A stretch of DNA of 16,930 bases from JAGLTA01 sp034660735 (lineage in GTDB: Bacteria; Patescibacteriota; Patescibacteriia; JAACEG01): assembly GCA_034660735.1 (NCBI GenBank), contig JAYEJQ010000030.1:1-16930 (forward strand), given 5' to 3'. Below, one piece after another: positions 1 to 7,548 of this stretch. The position numbers were made by a program, and so were the translations under genes. The notes under the pieces are model-generated. The model was not told the DNA's origin, searched no databases, and was given only the letters and a program-made list of their open reading frames with translations. Every line of letters begins with the position of its first letter. Position 1 is the stretch's first letter.

Positions 1-338
1 GATTTCTACTTTTGTAGATGAGTGGAAAAGTTAGTTTTTCTGGAATAGTCTAATACCTATATAAGATTTCTACTTTTGTAGATTATTAATTTTCAATCTT
101 AAACTTCTATTGTCTAATACCTATATAAGATTTCTACTTTTGTAGATCTATCTCATCAAACTCCGCTTTGTAATGTCTAATACCTATATAAGATTTCTAC
201 TTTTGTAGATTCACCCCACTTTTGGGGAAGGGCAAAAGTCTAATACCTATATAAGATTTCTACTTTTGTAGGGACAGGTCGCGACCTGTCCCTACTAATA
301 TTGTTTAATTCCTGTATAAGATTTCTATTTTTGCTGAA
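1..338 (+). CRISPR. Type V-A (Cas12a) CRISPR array, trailer end, truncated at window start
   Basis: Repeats are 36 nt. They begin GTCTAATACC and end ATTTCTACTTTTGTAGAT, the Cas12a crRNA handle with stem TCTAC/GTAGA and a TTTT loop. Repeat units are 1-19 (3' half only, cut by the window edge), 48-83, 112-147, 175-210, 238-273 (last two bases GG instead of AT) and a decayed unit at 303-338. Spacers are 20-47 (28 nt), 84-111 (28), 148-174 (27), 211-237 (27) and 274-302 (29, largely palindromic). In Cas12a systems the handle lies 5' of the guide, so transcription runs left to right. Decay at the right end marks the leader-distal end. The leader and cas12a/cas1/cas2/cas4, if present, must lie to the left. 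The last unit has lost the stem (GCTGA replaces GTAGA), so it should not yield a crRNA. Confidence 0.96.
268..295. repeat. Perfect 28-bp GC-rich palindrome fused to the last full CRISPR repeat
   Basis: The left arm GTAGGGACAGGTCG is followed by its exact reverse complement, with the centre at TCGCGA (279-284). The GTAG of the left arm is also the GTAG of the CRISPR repeat stem, so palindrome and repeat share bases. GC content is far above the surrounding DNA. It looks like a REP/dispersed palindrome occupying the position of the last spacer. Whether it was inserted or acquired cannot be decided from this window. Confidence 0.9.
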
Positions 339-392
339 TCAATTATGAATTGATAATTATGAATTGCGAATTTTTTTAATTTTTATACGAAA
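320..392. repeat. Copy 1 of a 73-bp direct repeat containing the decayed CRISPR repeat 3' half
   Basis: Starts at the GATTTCTA of the decayed terminal CRISPR repeat and runs on into AT-rich downstream DNA. It aligns without gaps to 657-729 with 8 mismatches in 73 positions by hand count. Both copies share the same stem-destroying change (TTTTGCTGAATC). They therefore descend from one already-decayed array end. Confidence 0.85.
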
Positions 393-438
393 CAAAATAT
401 TAGTAATTACTGTGAATTACGAAATACAAAAAATTGTC

Positions 439-459
439 ACCCCGTAGTTACTACAGGGT
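439..459. repeat. Imperfect hairpin in the array-distal repeat island
   Basis: ACCCCGTAG and CTACAGGGT pair around TTA with a single C-A mismatch. There is no T-tract directly after it, so it is not called a terminator. It is one of several CCCGTA-type hairpins in the window (see 12594-12644 and 14631-14647). The rest of 393-656 holds no recognisable gene. Confidence 0.55.
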
Positions 460-548
460 CTGTGTTTGCTGTTAACTAAATATTACTCGGTAAAATAAAT
501 TATTAATATTTAAGTTTTATCAATCTTGATTATAATATAGCGAATAGT

Positions 549-597
549 AATGACAGATTTCGACCCCGCCGCTCGCGAGCAGCGGGGCGGAATGACA
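549..597. repeat. REP-like GC-rich palindrome bordered by AATGACA
   Basis: The core at 564-587 is a 24-bp palindrome with one mismatched pair (C570/A581) and TCGCGA at the centre. AATGACA occurs on both sides (549-555 and 591-597) and again at 609-615. The GC-rich core in an AT-rich non-coding stretch resembles dispersed REP elements. No transposase is linked to it. Confidence 0.7.
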
Positions 598-656
598 AGT
601 TGGTTTAAAATGACATCTCGTAATTCAAAGTAATTAGTAATTTGTAATTAACACAG

Positions 657-729
657 GATTTCTACTTTTGCTGAATCAATTACGAATTGATAATTACGAA
701 TTACGATTTTCTTTAATTTTTAAATGAAA
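657..729. repeat. Copy 2 of the 73-bp direct repeat (CRISPR array-end relic)
   Basis: Second copy of 320-392. It begins GATTTCTACTTTTGCTGAAT, so it keeps the repeat handle base C that copy 1 has lost, but has the same broken stem. Between the copies, 404-425 and 615-636 are inverted copies of each other (20 of 22 positions match). The whole 320-729 stretch is thus a nested repeat structure next to the array. Confidence 0.85.
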
Positions 730-785
730 TTCGTTAATGATAGATTGTCGTAATTTGTAATATCTTTAAATGCGCGTGAATTTTT

Positions 786-2996
786 ATGAAAGAACTTCTT
801 AAAACTTATTTTGGTTATGATAGTTTTCGTCCGTTGCAGGAGGAGATTATTAATAATGTTCTGCAAAAAAAAGATACTTTCGCGTTGATGCCGACAGGAG
901 GAGGAAAGTCGCTTTGCTACCAATTGCCAGCTTTGAAATTTGGAGGACTGACGCTTGTCGTCTCTCCGCTTATCGCTTTGATGAAAGATCAAGTGGACGC
1001 TTTAAAAACAAACGGAATTTCAGCGGAGTTTATTAACTCATCGCTCACGCCAGCTGAAATTTTGAAAATCCAAAAGAAAGCGGCTGACGGTGAAATAAAA
1101 ATTCTTTACATTGCTCCAGAACGGTTGGCGTTGGAAAGTTTTCAGGAATTTTTAAAATCAATTAAAGTAAATTTAATCGCCATTGACGAGGCGCATTGCA
1201 TTTCTGAATGGGGGCATGATTTCCGCCCAGATTATCGCGCGCTTAAACTTTTAAAAAAGCAATTTCCAAAAATTCCGATTATCGCGCTCACGGCGACAGC
1301 TACCCCGAAAGTGCAAACAGACATTGTTAATCAACTATCATTAGATAGTCCAAAAATATTTATATCCAGTTTTGACAGAAAAAATTTGACTATGCGCGTA
1401 ATTGAAAAACAGAGCGCTTTTGGAAAATTACTTTCGTTAATTGAAAAATACAGAAACGAGCCGTCAATAATATATTGTTTTTCCAGAAAAGATACGGAAG
1501 AGATTGCCGCGAATTTGAGAGCGGAGGGTTTTAACGCTTTGCCATATCATGCGGGACTTAATAGTAAGACGCGGAAACAGAATCAAGAATTGTTTATTAA
1601 AGATGAAGTGCAAATTATAGTTGCTACAATCGCTTTTGGAATGGGAATTGACAAGCCAGATGTCCGCTTGATTGTTCATTACACATTTCCAAAAACAATA
1701 GAAGGGTATTATCAGGAGATTGGCAGAGCCGGACGCGACGGGCTTCCGAGCGAATGCGTTTTGTTTTATTCCAGCGGGGATGCTATGAAACATGAATATT
1801 TTATCAATAAGATGCAAAATATTGTTGAACAGGAAAAACGAAGAAAAAAATTATATGATATGACAGAATATTGCGAAACAGCGGAATGCCGAAGAAAATA
1901 TATTTTGGAATATTTTGGAGAAAAATATTTTCTTGCTAAAAGCGATTGCAAGAATGGATGTGGCGCGTGCGACATTTGCTTAGCTTCGCGGAAATTATTT
2001 GACGCGACAGAAATCGCGCAAAAAATTATTTCATGTATTATCCGCATTAGTTCTGTCAACGGTTTATATAATAGAGAAAGAGGGTTTGGGAAAAATTATG
2101 TCGCAGATGTTTTATTAGGAAAAAATATCCAAAAAATTATTAGCAATCAGCATAACAAACTTTCAGTTTTTGGAATAGTTCAAGATTTTTCAAAGAACGA
2201 AATTAAGCGTGTCATTAAGTCTCTTGTCGCCTTTAATTTATTGCGAGTAAGCGCGGGTGAATATCCGACTATTTCAGTTGCAAAAAAAGGGTTAAAATTT
2301 TTAAAGGGAAAAGAATTATTGGAATTGCCTGATACACGCGATGATTCGCGAAAAGGATCCGAGAACTTAAGGGATTATAGAGACAGCGACGTTAGGAAGA
2401 GATATGATATTGATTTGTTTGAAAAATTAAGAATATTAAGGAAACAGATTGCGGACGAAAAGAGTGTTCCGCCGTTTATGATTTTCAGCGACACAGCATT
2501 GCAGGAGATGGCGCGCTATTTTCCAATAAACAAAGATAGTTTTTCAAGAATTGAGGGTGTTGGAAGTAAAAAGTTAAAAGATTTTTCGGAAACATTTTTG
2601 TCTATTATCAGTAAGTATGTGAAAAAGAATAATATCCAGCCGATTAAAATTCCGAGCAACTGGCAAAAAAGCCGCACTGCTGGCAGAACATTCAATCATA
2701 GATTTTCTGACAGATACGCAAAAACAAAAAAGATGCTTTCAAAAAAATTGCATATATCAGAAATTGCCGCTGAGTATAAGTTTAAAGAAGGGACGGTTAT
2801 AGCGCATATTGAAAAATTAATTTCACAGGGCGAGGACATTGATATTTCATACTTAAAGCCGCCAATTAAAAGATTTGAAAAAATAAAAGCGGCTTTTGAA
2901 AAATGCGGCGATGAAAAACTCAAACCTGTTTTTGATTTTCTTAAAGAAAAATATTCTTACGATGAAATTCGTCTCGCAAAATTGTTTTTAAAATAA
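786..2996 (+). CDS. recQ: ATP-dependent DNA helicase RecQ
   Basis: Superfamily 2 3'-5' DNA helicase acting in recombination and replication-fork repair. Length is 736 aa. Visible motifs are the aromatic/Q region (residues 8-20), Walker A TGGGKS with K41, DEAH box 134-137, TAT motif 169-172, motif V around 279-294 (AFGMGIDKPDVR) and motif VI QEIGRAGRDG 310-319. A zinc-binding region follows, with C368, C392, C395 and C398 the likely ligands (C363 and C388 are extra). It carries a longer loop than I recall in E. coli RecQ. Next come a winged-helix RQC region (about 405-510), an HRDC domain (about 540-615) and a C-terminal helix-turn-helix segment (about 640-736) like that seen in longer RecQ proteins. 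The ATG start gives the expected N-terminus, although no Shine-Dalgarno site is visible. The gene lies just beyond the CRISPR-side repeat island, but nothing ties it to CRISPR function. Confidence 0.97.
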   Translation: MKELLKTYFGYDSFRPLQEEIINNVLQKKDTFALMPTGGGKSLCYQLPALKFGGLTLVVSPLIALMKDQVDALKTNGISAEFINSSLTPAEILKIQKKAADGEIKILYIAPERLALESFQEFLKSIKVNLIAIDEAHCISEWGHDFRPDYRALKLLKKQFPKIPIIALTATATPKVQTDIVNQLSLDSPKIFISSFDRKNLTMRVIEKQSAFGKLLSLIEKYRNEPSIIYCFSRKDTEEIAANLRAEGFNALPYHAGLNSKTRKQNQELFIKDEVQIIVATIAFGMGIDKPDVRLIVHYTFPKTIEGYYQEIGRAGRDGLPSECVLFYSSGDAMKHEYFINKMQNIVEQEKRRKKLYDMTEYCETAECRRKYILEYFGEKYFLAKSDCKNGCGACDICLASRKLFDATEIAQKIISCIIRISSVNGLYNRERGFGKNYVADVLLGKNIQKIISNQHNKLSVFGIVQDFSKNEIKRVIKSLVAFNLLRVSAGEYPTISVAKKGLKFLKGKELLELPDTRDDSRKGSENLRDYRDSDVRKRYDIDLFEKLRILRKQIADEKSVPPFMIFSDTALQEMARYFPINKDSFSRIEGVGSKKLKDFSETFLSIISKYVKKNNIQPIKIPSNWQKSRTAGRTFNHRFSDRYAKTKKMLSKKLHISEIAAEYKFKEGTVIAHIEKLISQGEDIDISYLKPPIKRFEKIKAAFEKCGDEKLKPVFDFLKEKYSYDEIRLAKLFLK

Positions 2997-3003
2997 ATAT
3001 CCT

Positions 3004-3031
3004 TTGACAGAGTGAAAGAGGAGGGTATAAT
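3004..3031 (+). promoter_or_regulatory. Consensus-perfect sigma70-type promoter for the GH57 gene
   Basis: TTGACA (3004-3009) and TATAAT (3026-3031) match both consensus hexamers fully, with a 16-bp spacer. It begins just after the recQ stop and points toward the GH57 gene. Transcription would begin near 3038, leaving a 5' leader of about 178 nt that contains an AT-rich foldback. A 14-codon frame (ATG at 3030) overlaps the -10 box, so it is unlikely to be translated from this promoter. Confidence 0.8.
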
Positions 3032-3053
3032 GAAAATATATATTAAAAAATCT

Positions 3054-3160
3054 AAAATTATAAATTTTAAATAAATTTAAAATGCTAAATCCAAAATTTA
3101 AAGCCGTTTTAGATCTTGGATTTTAAAAATAGCGATTTATTTAGAATTTGTAATTTAACT
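3054..3160. repeat. AT-rich intergenic foldback, copy A
   Basis: The arm at about 3054-3098 (containing AAATAAAT and AAATCCAAAATT) is an imperfect inverted repeat of about 3114-3160 (containing TTGGATTTT and ATTTATTTAGAATTTGTAA). The same vocabulary recurs at 7369-7472 and 11430-11515, so this is a dispersed family. Here it would lie in the 5' leader of the GH57 transcript. Confidence 0.65.
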
Positions 3161-3215
3161 CATTTGTTTTTAATTATTATTTTGCATTTTGATTTTTGCA
3201 TTTTGAATTGTTGTT

Positions 3216-4682
3216 ATGTTTTGGGCTAATTTTTTGCATTTTTATCAGCCGCCAAATCAGTTGGCGGATATTTTAGATCGGATAGTCAATGAAAGTTACC
3301 GTCCTATTATTTTAGGTATGCAAAAAAATCTAAACGCGCGGTTGAGTATAAATATAAATGCGGGATTAACAGAACTTTTGCATCAAAATAAATATGATGA
3401 TGTTATAAATAATTTAAGAAAATTAGCAGAAGATGGTAAAATTGAATTTATTGAAAGCGCGAAATATCACGCTTTTTTGCCAATGTTGCCGGAAGGTGAA
3501 ATTGTCCGACAGGTTAAATTAAACAATGAAACGAATAGAAAATTTTTTGGCAAAGTATATAATCCAAAAGGATTTTTTTCGCCAGAGATGGCTTATCATT
3601 TTAAAATAGCGAAGATTGCGAATGGCTTAGGATATAAATGGATGCTTGCGGATGAATTAGCTTTTAATGGAAAACGAAATCAGGCAGACTATTCTAAAAT
3701 TTATACGATTGAGGAATTAGACGGGTTTAAAATTTTTTTTAAAGATCAGAACATTAGTAATTTGATTGTTAATGCGGTTGTAAGGTCTGGCAGATCTCTT
3801 TTTAATGAAATAAAAAATGAAAATAAAAAAAATAGATATCTGCTTACGGCAATGGATGGCGAGACATTCGGTCATCACCGCCCTGGATTAGATAAGTTGC
3901 TTTTTGATGTTTTCGCATCGCCTGTTTTTAAGAAAATTTTAATCTCGCAAATTCCAGATTATTTTCCGATCGGAAAAACTATTAAGCCGATTCATTCCAG
4001 CTGGTCGTCAAGCGAAGAAGATATAAAAAAGAACAATCCTTTTAAATTATGGAATCAAAAAAACAACCCGATACACAGGTTGCAATGGAAGTTTACATAC
4101 TTCGTTATCAATGAGGTAGAAAAATTAAATCACAATTCCGCTGATTATAAAAGAGTGAGAAAGAAATTAGACTTAGCGCTTCATTCTTGCCAATTTTGGT
4201 GGGCGTCTAAATTTTGGTGGAGTTTGGAGATTATTGAGCAAGGAGCTTTTAATATGAGAGACACTATTTTTAGTATTAAATCCGCGAGCGAAAAAACCGC
4301 GCAAACAGCTAAAAATTATTATCGCGATATTTTAGATATTGCATTTAGTTGGCAACGGTCTGGGCATATCCGCGAATTTCATAAAATCCAGGAGGAGTGG
4401 CAAAAAAAGCCGTTCAAAGAAAGAACTCATTCTGAATGGTATAATCAGATGATTTTAGAATTTGACGCTGAAATGAGAAAAGCGTCTAAAAATCAAGAAT
4501 ATGAAAAAGCGATTAAATGGCGCGACGCGATTATTAAATTAAAATCAGGCGCGGATGTTTATGATGTTTTGCATATTGTCAACGAATTGCACAATGTCCG
4601 CAAAATTCCGTCCGCCAAGCCGTTTTTACAACAAAAAAAATTCACAAAATTCGCCAAAAAGCATTTTCTGCCTTTGGATTAA
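3216..4682 (+). CDS. Glycoside hydrolase family 57 protein with C-terminal UVR motif
   Basis: GH57 enzymes act on alpha-glucans (amylase, glucanotransferase or branching activity) with a retaining mechanism. The family's conserved regions are visible: HFYQPP at 8-13 (region 1, normally HxHQP), GKIEFIES at 74-81, FFSPEMAY with probable nucleophile E124 (region 3) and AMDGE with probable acid/base D214 (region 4). A Trp-rich helical domain follows (about 325-345). Residues 413-443 fit the UVR motif of UvrB/UvrC/ClpC: a helical hairpin with EM at 419-420, EYEKA at 428-432, WRD at 435-437 and a final LK. There is no signal peptide, so a cytoplasmic glycogen or starch role is likely. Exact substrate cannot be read from sequence. 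Its TAA overlaps the stop codon of convergent tmk. Confidence 0.88.
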   Translation: MFWANFLHFYQPPNQLADILDRIVNESYRPIILGMQKNLNARLSININAGLTELLHQNKYDDVINNLRKLAEDGKIEFIESAKYHAFLPMLPEGEIVRQVKLNNETNRKFFGKVYNPKGFFSPEMAYHFKIAKIANGLGYKWMLADELAFNGKRNQADYSKIYTIEELDGFKIFFKDQNISNLIVNAVVRSGRSLFNEIKNENKKNRYLLTAMDGETFGHHRPGLDKLLFDVFASPVFKKILISQIPDYFPIGKTIKPIHSSWSSSEEDIKKNNPFKLWNQKNNPIHRLQWKFTYFVINEVEKLNHNSADYKRVRKKLDLALHSCQFWWASKFWWSLEIIEQGAFNMRDTIFSIKSASEKTAQTAKNYYRDILDIAFSWQRSGHIREFHKIQEEWQKKPFKERTHSEWYNQMILEFDAEMRKASKNQEYEKAIKWRDAIIKLKSGADVYDVLHIVNELHNVRKIPSAKPFLQQKKFTKFAKKHFLPLD

Positions 4683-5350
4683 ATCATCTTAATAATTTTT
4701 CCACAAATCAGATTATTTATTTTTTCGCGGGACATTGTTTGTCCGTTTTTTTCGCATTCAATTAAAGTAAAATCAGAAAAAGTATTAACGATTTCCAAAT
4801 AAATTTTTTCAGAAGATTTTAAATATCCTAAGTTATTTTGATGTATATCTTCTGTTTTATTGTGCCAATCTTGTTTTTTTCTTCGTTGTGATAATTTTTG
4901 CGCCAATGTTGCGTTGATATGTAAGATAATATTTAAATCAGGACGTGGTATTTTAAATATTTCATATTCAAGATTATATAGCCAAGTCAAATATTTTTTT
5001 CTTTCATTTTGAGTTTTTATTTTTGCGCCTTGATGTGCCATATTTGATCCAACATAACGATCAGAAATTATAATTTTTCCTTGTTTGAGCCATTCTTTAA
5101 TTTTAAAACTTGCGTCATACCTATCAACAGCGTAAAAAGTAGAGGCTACATAAGGACTAACTTCTTTTGTCCCGCCGTATTTGCCGCTCAAATATTTTTC
5201 AACTAATCCTGCTGACTTAGTGTTATATTGAGGAAAATCAATTGTCTCAACATTATATCCTAATTTTTTAAGTCGGCTAATCGTAAGTTTTGTTTGAGTT
5301 TCTTTTCCAGAGCCGTCTATGCCGTCTATAACAATAAATTTTCCAGCCAT
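4679..5350 (-). CDS. tmk: Thymidylate kinase
   Basis: Phosphorylates dTMP to dTDP with ATP, the step before dTTP. Length is 223 aa, close to family size. The P-loop GIDGSGKETQ spans 10-19 with K16. A dTMP-binding DRYDA motif lies at 76-80, and SDRYVGSNMAHQGAK at 96-110 is the DRY-type signature of the family. A basic lid region follows at about 154-160. The start is 12 nt after the adaptor gene's stop on the same strand, so the two are probably co-transcribed. The other genes of its pathway (dcd, thyX, dut) lie further upstream on this strand. The final TAA overlaps the convergent GH57 stop in a shared TTAA, leaving no room for an intergenic terminator. Confidence 0.95.
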   Translation of the reverse strand: MAGKFIVIDGIDGSGKETQTKLTISRLKKLGYNVETIDFPQYNTKSAGLVEKYLSGKYGGTKEVSPYVASTFYAVDRYDASFKIKEWLKQGKIIISDRYVGSNMAHQGAKIKTQNERKKYLTWLYNLEYEIFKIPRPDLNIILHINATLAQKLSQRRKKQDWHNKTEDIHQNNLGYLKSSEKIYLEIVNTFSDFTLIECEKNGQTMSREKINNLICGKIIKMI

Positions 5351-5362
5351 ATCTTTACAAAT

Positions 5363-7297
5363 TTAAAAAATTATAACTTCTTCCCCTTCCTCTAATCCAG
5401 ACACGATTTCAACCATATTATTATCCCCAATAATTCCAGTTTTTATCTCTTTGTCTTGAGCTTTTTTATTGATTAAAATTTTTACTGTTTTTTTATTTTC
5501 TTCGTTATTAAAAATTATATTTTGCGGAATAATTAAAGCATCATTTTTTTGAGCAGTTATAATAGTTAAACCGATCGGCATTCCGAATTGAATTATATTG
5601 CTGCTGTATTCGCCCAATGCGGCTTTAATTTTTTTATTATCTTGGTCAACTGAGATTATTTCGCCAGAACTTTTTTCTTTAAATTTTAAATTATCATCAA
5701 AATTAAAAATTGTTTTCTGTCCGATTTTTATTTTACTTATATCAGATTCCGAAATATTCGCTTCCGCGATAACTTGGGTTGAAATTGCGATTGCAAAAAT
5801 TTGCGATGGAGAAATATCGTCGCCGATTTTATTTTTAATATCTGTTATTATGCAATCATTTAGAACTTTCAATTTTGTTTCGTCTAAATTTTTTTGCGCT
5901 AAAGATAAAAGACCCTTTGCTTTTTCTGATAGTTTTTTAAGATCATCCGCGCCAGTTTTTACATCATTGTCTCTTTTAATAACTGTTAAATTTTTTTGTT
6001 TTTTATCAAGGTCTGATTTCGCGGCTTCAATCAAAAAATTAACGTCTTCTTTAATGTTAATTAAATTTTCCCGCATCGCCTCTAAACTTTTTTTTATCTC
6101 CTGATTGCTTAAATTAATTTTATTATATTCATCTTGAACTTTTTTTTGCGCTGTTAACAAATCTTTTTCAGTTAATACTAAAGATTCTTTTTGGTTTTCC
6201 AATAGATCTATTTTAAAACTATTTTCGTTCTTTCTTTCGTCAATCATTGATTTAAATTCACCTAATTCATTTTTTGTAAATATTTTTTTAGTGTCGCCCT
6301 TTGATCTTTTTTTATTCGGCGGAAGTTCGTAAGTTTCAGTATTGTTTAACAATATTCTAGTTTTGAATAAAAGGTTGTCCATAGATGTCAAAAGTATTCC
6401 TGTTAATTCAGCGGTCGGCATAATATCAATTTTTTCTTTTAATTCACCATTTTCTTCTTCGGATTTTTCAGTATCCAATTCGCTATTTTTGTCTTCATAT
6501 AATAAATTAAAAATATCGTTAGTTTTAGAATAATCATTTTTAGCTTCCTCGTAAACTAATTTGGCGTTTTTAAATACACCTTTTTTAAAAACACCTAAAT
6601 ATTCTTCAAATTGATCGTTAGACTCTTCATTGTCAATCCCTAAAATATTATCAACCTGAATTAAAGTAGAAGAACTCATTAATAAAATTTCTTTTACTGT
6701 TATTGTTAGTGATTGTTGATTTTTTTCAATTTCTTTATTGCCTTTATCAGTCGTTTGCTCTATTTTTTGTTCGGCGTTTAAAAGTTCCAATTGATTATCA
6801 TTTAAAGCAGTTTTAATATTTTGAATTTTTAATTCCTCTATTTTTATATCTCTTTCCCATACTCCTTTTATATTATTTAATTGAATTTCGCCTAATTTTA
6901 TTTCTAAATTTAATAATTCAAGATTAAGTTTTTTTGCTTCTTTATCTATTAACGAGGAGTTTGAGAGTATTAAATTTTCTGATTTTTTTACTAATAATTC
7001 CGCTTGCGCTAAATGTTGTTTTTCTTGTTCGGCTTTTAATTCAGCTAAGGTGTCTCCCGTTTTAATTTCATCGCCTATTTGAAAATTTATTTTTTTTATC
7101 TTGCCGCTCGCGTTAAAATATAGATCGTTAATTAAATCAGAAACAATAAATCCGTTTGCGGAAACTGAATTAACAATATTGCTTTTTTTAACCGTGAAAA
7201 TATTGTAATCTTTTTTAAAGATATAATCTTTGCCAAAAAAAACAGCAGCGGACAAAATAATAATTATAGCGATAAATTTTAAAAATTTAGATGTCAT
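5363..7297 (-). CDS. HlyD/MacA-type membrane fusion (periplasmic adaptor) protein, unusually long
   Basis: Adaptor subunit of a secretion or efflux pump. One N-terminal membrane anchor (about 5-22) is followed by the first half of a biotinyl-lipoyl domain (58-90, with ASGKI and GDEIKTGDTL). Two long charged, coiled-coil-like stretches follow (about 85-200 and 340-480). They are separated by an acidic, low-complexity insert (about 220-340). The second lipoyl half at about 478-500 is degenerate, lacking the usual AP-x-x-G. A beta-barrel and membrane-proximal domain come last (about 505-644, with LIIPQNIIF and GLEEGEEVIIF). At 644 aa it is well above the usual 350-450. It has one of the few clear ribosome sites here, AGAGGG at 7301-7306. 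No ABC permease/ATPase partner is in the window. It probably shares a transcript with tmk. Confidence 0.85.
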   Translation of the reverse strand: MTSKFLKFIAIIIILSAAVFFGKDYIFKKDYNIFTVKKSNIVNSVSANGFIVSDLINDLYFNASGKIKKINFQIGDEIKTGDTLAELKAEQEKQHLAQAELLVKKSENLILSNSSLIDKEAKKLNLELLNLEIKLGEIQLNNIKGVWERDIKIEELKIQNIKTALNDNQLELLNAEQKIEQTTDKGNKEIEKNQQSLTITVKEILLMSSSTLIQVDNILGIDNEESNDQFEEYLGVFKKGVFKNAKLVYEEAKNDYSKTNDIFNLLYEDKNSELDTEKSEEENGELKEKIDIMPTAELTGILLTSMDNLLFKTRILLNNTETYELPPNKKRSKGDTKKIFTKNELGEFKSMIDERKNENSFKIDLLENQKESLVLTEKDLLTAQKKVQDEYNKINLSNQEIKKSLEAMRENLINIKEDVNFLIEAAKSDLDKKQKNLTVIKRDNDVKTGADDLKKLSEKAKGLLSLAQKNLDETKLKVLNDCIITDIKNKIGDDISPSQIFAIAISTQVIAEANISESDISKIKIGQKTIFNFDDNLKFKEKSSGEIISVDQDNKKIKAALGEYSSNIIQFGMPIGLTIITAQKNDALIIPQNIIFNNEENKKTVKILINKKAQDKEIKTGIIGDNNMVEIVSGLEEGEEVIIF

Positions 7298-7368
7298 ATT
7301 CCCTCTTTAATATTTCAGGTATTTTATTTTATGAATAGGAAAAATAGAAATAGTTTTATGGATAAATT

Positions 7369-7472
7369 ACAAATTCAAAATTATAAATTCCAAATACATT
7401 TAAAATTTCAATATCAAAATTCAAAATATCTTTAAATTTTAAATTGTTTTGGATTTATTATTTTAGATTTGG
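7369..7472. repeat. AT-rich intergenic foldback, copy B
   Basis: The arm at 7369-7408 (starting ACAAATTCAAAATTATAAAT) pairs with about 7434-7472 (AAATTTTAAATTG...GATTTGG) with few mismatches, around a short AT-rich centre. It fills most of the 251-bp gap between dut and the adaptor gene. No promoter with good hexamers was found for the adaptor gene in this gap. Confidence 0.65.
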
Positions 7473-7548
7473 CGCTTATTTTTGAGACTGTCTTATCGTT
7501 TTAATAGTTTGAATTTTTTGCAAAAATAAAAAACAAAAATAGTCAGAA

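Noticed and set aside
439..459. Hairpin as transcription terminator of the CRISPR array
   Set aside because: No T-tract follows and the stem has a mismatch.
786..2996. RecQ as part of the CRISPR system
   Set aside because: Ordinary RecQ architecture, on the trailer side of the array and separated by a repeat island; adjacency alone is not evidence.
3030..3074. 14-codon frame with a GGAGG-like site after recQ
   Set aside because: Its start codon overlaps the -10 box of the promoter at 3004-3031, and no family or conservation can be claimed.
5598..6104. 168-codon + strand frame inside the adaptor gene
   Set aside because: Shadow of the coiled-coil coding region; hydrophobic Phe/Ser/Leu-rich content is the usual antisense of Lys/Glu-rich DNA.
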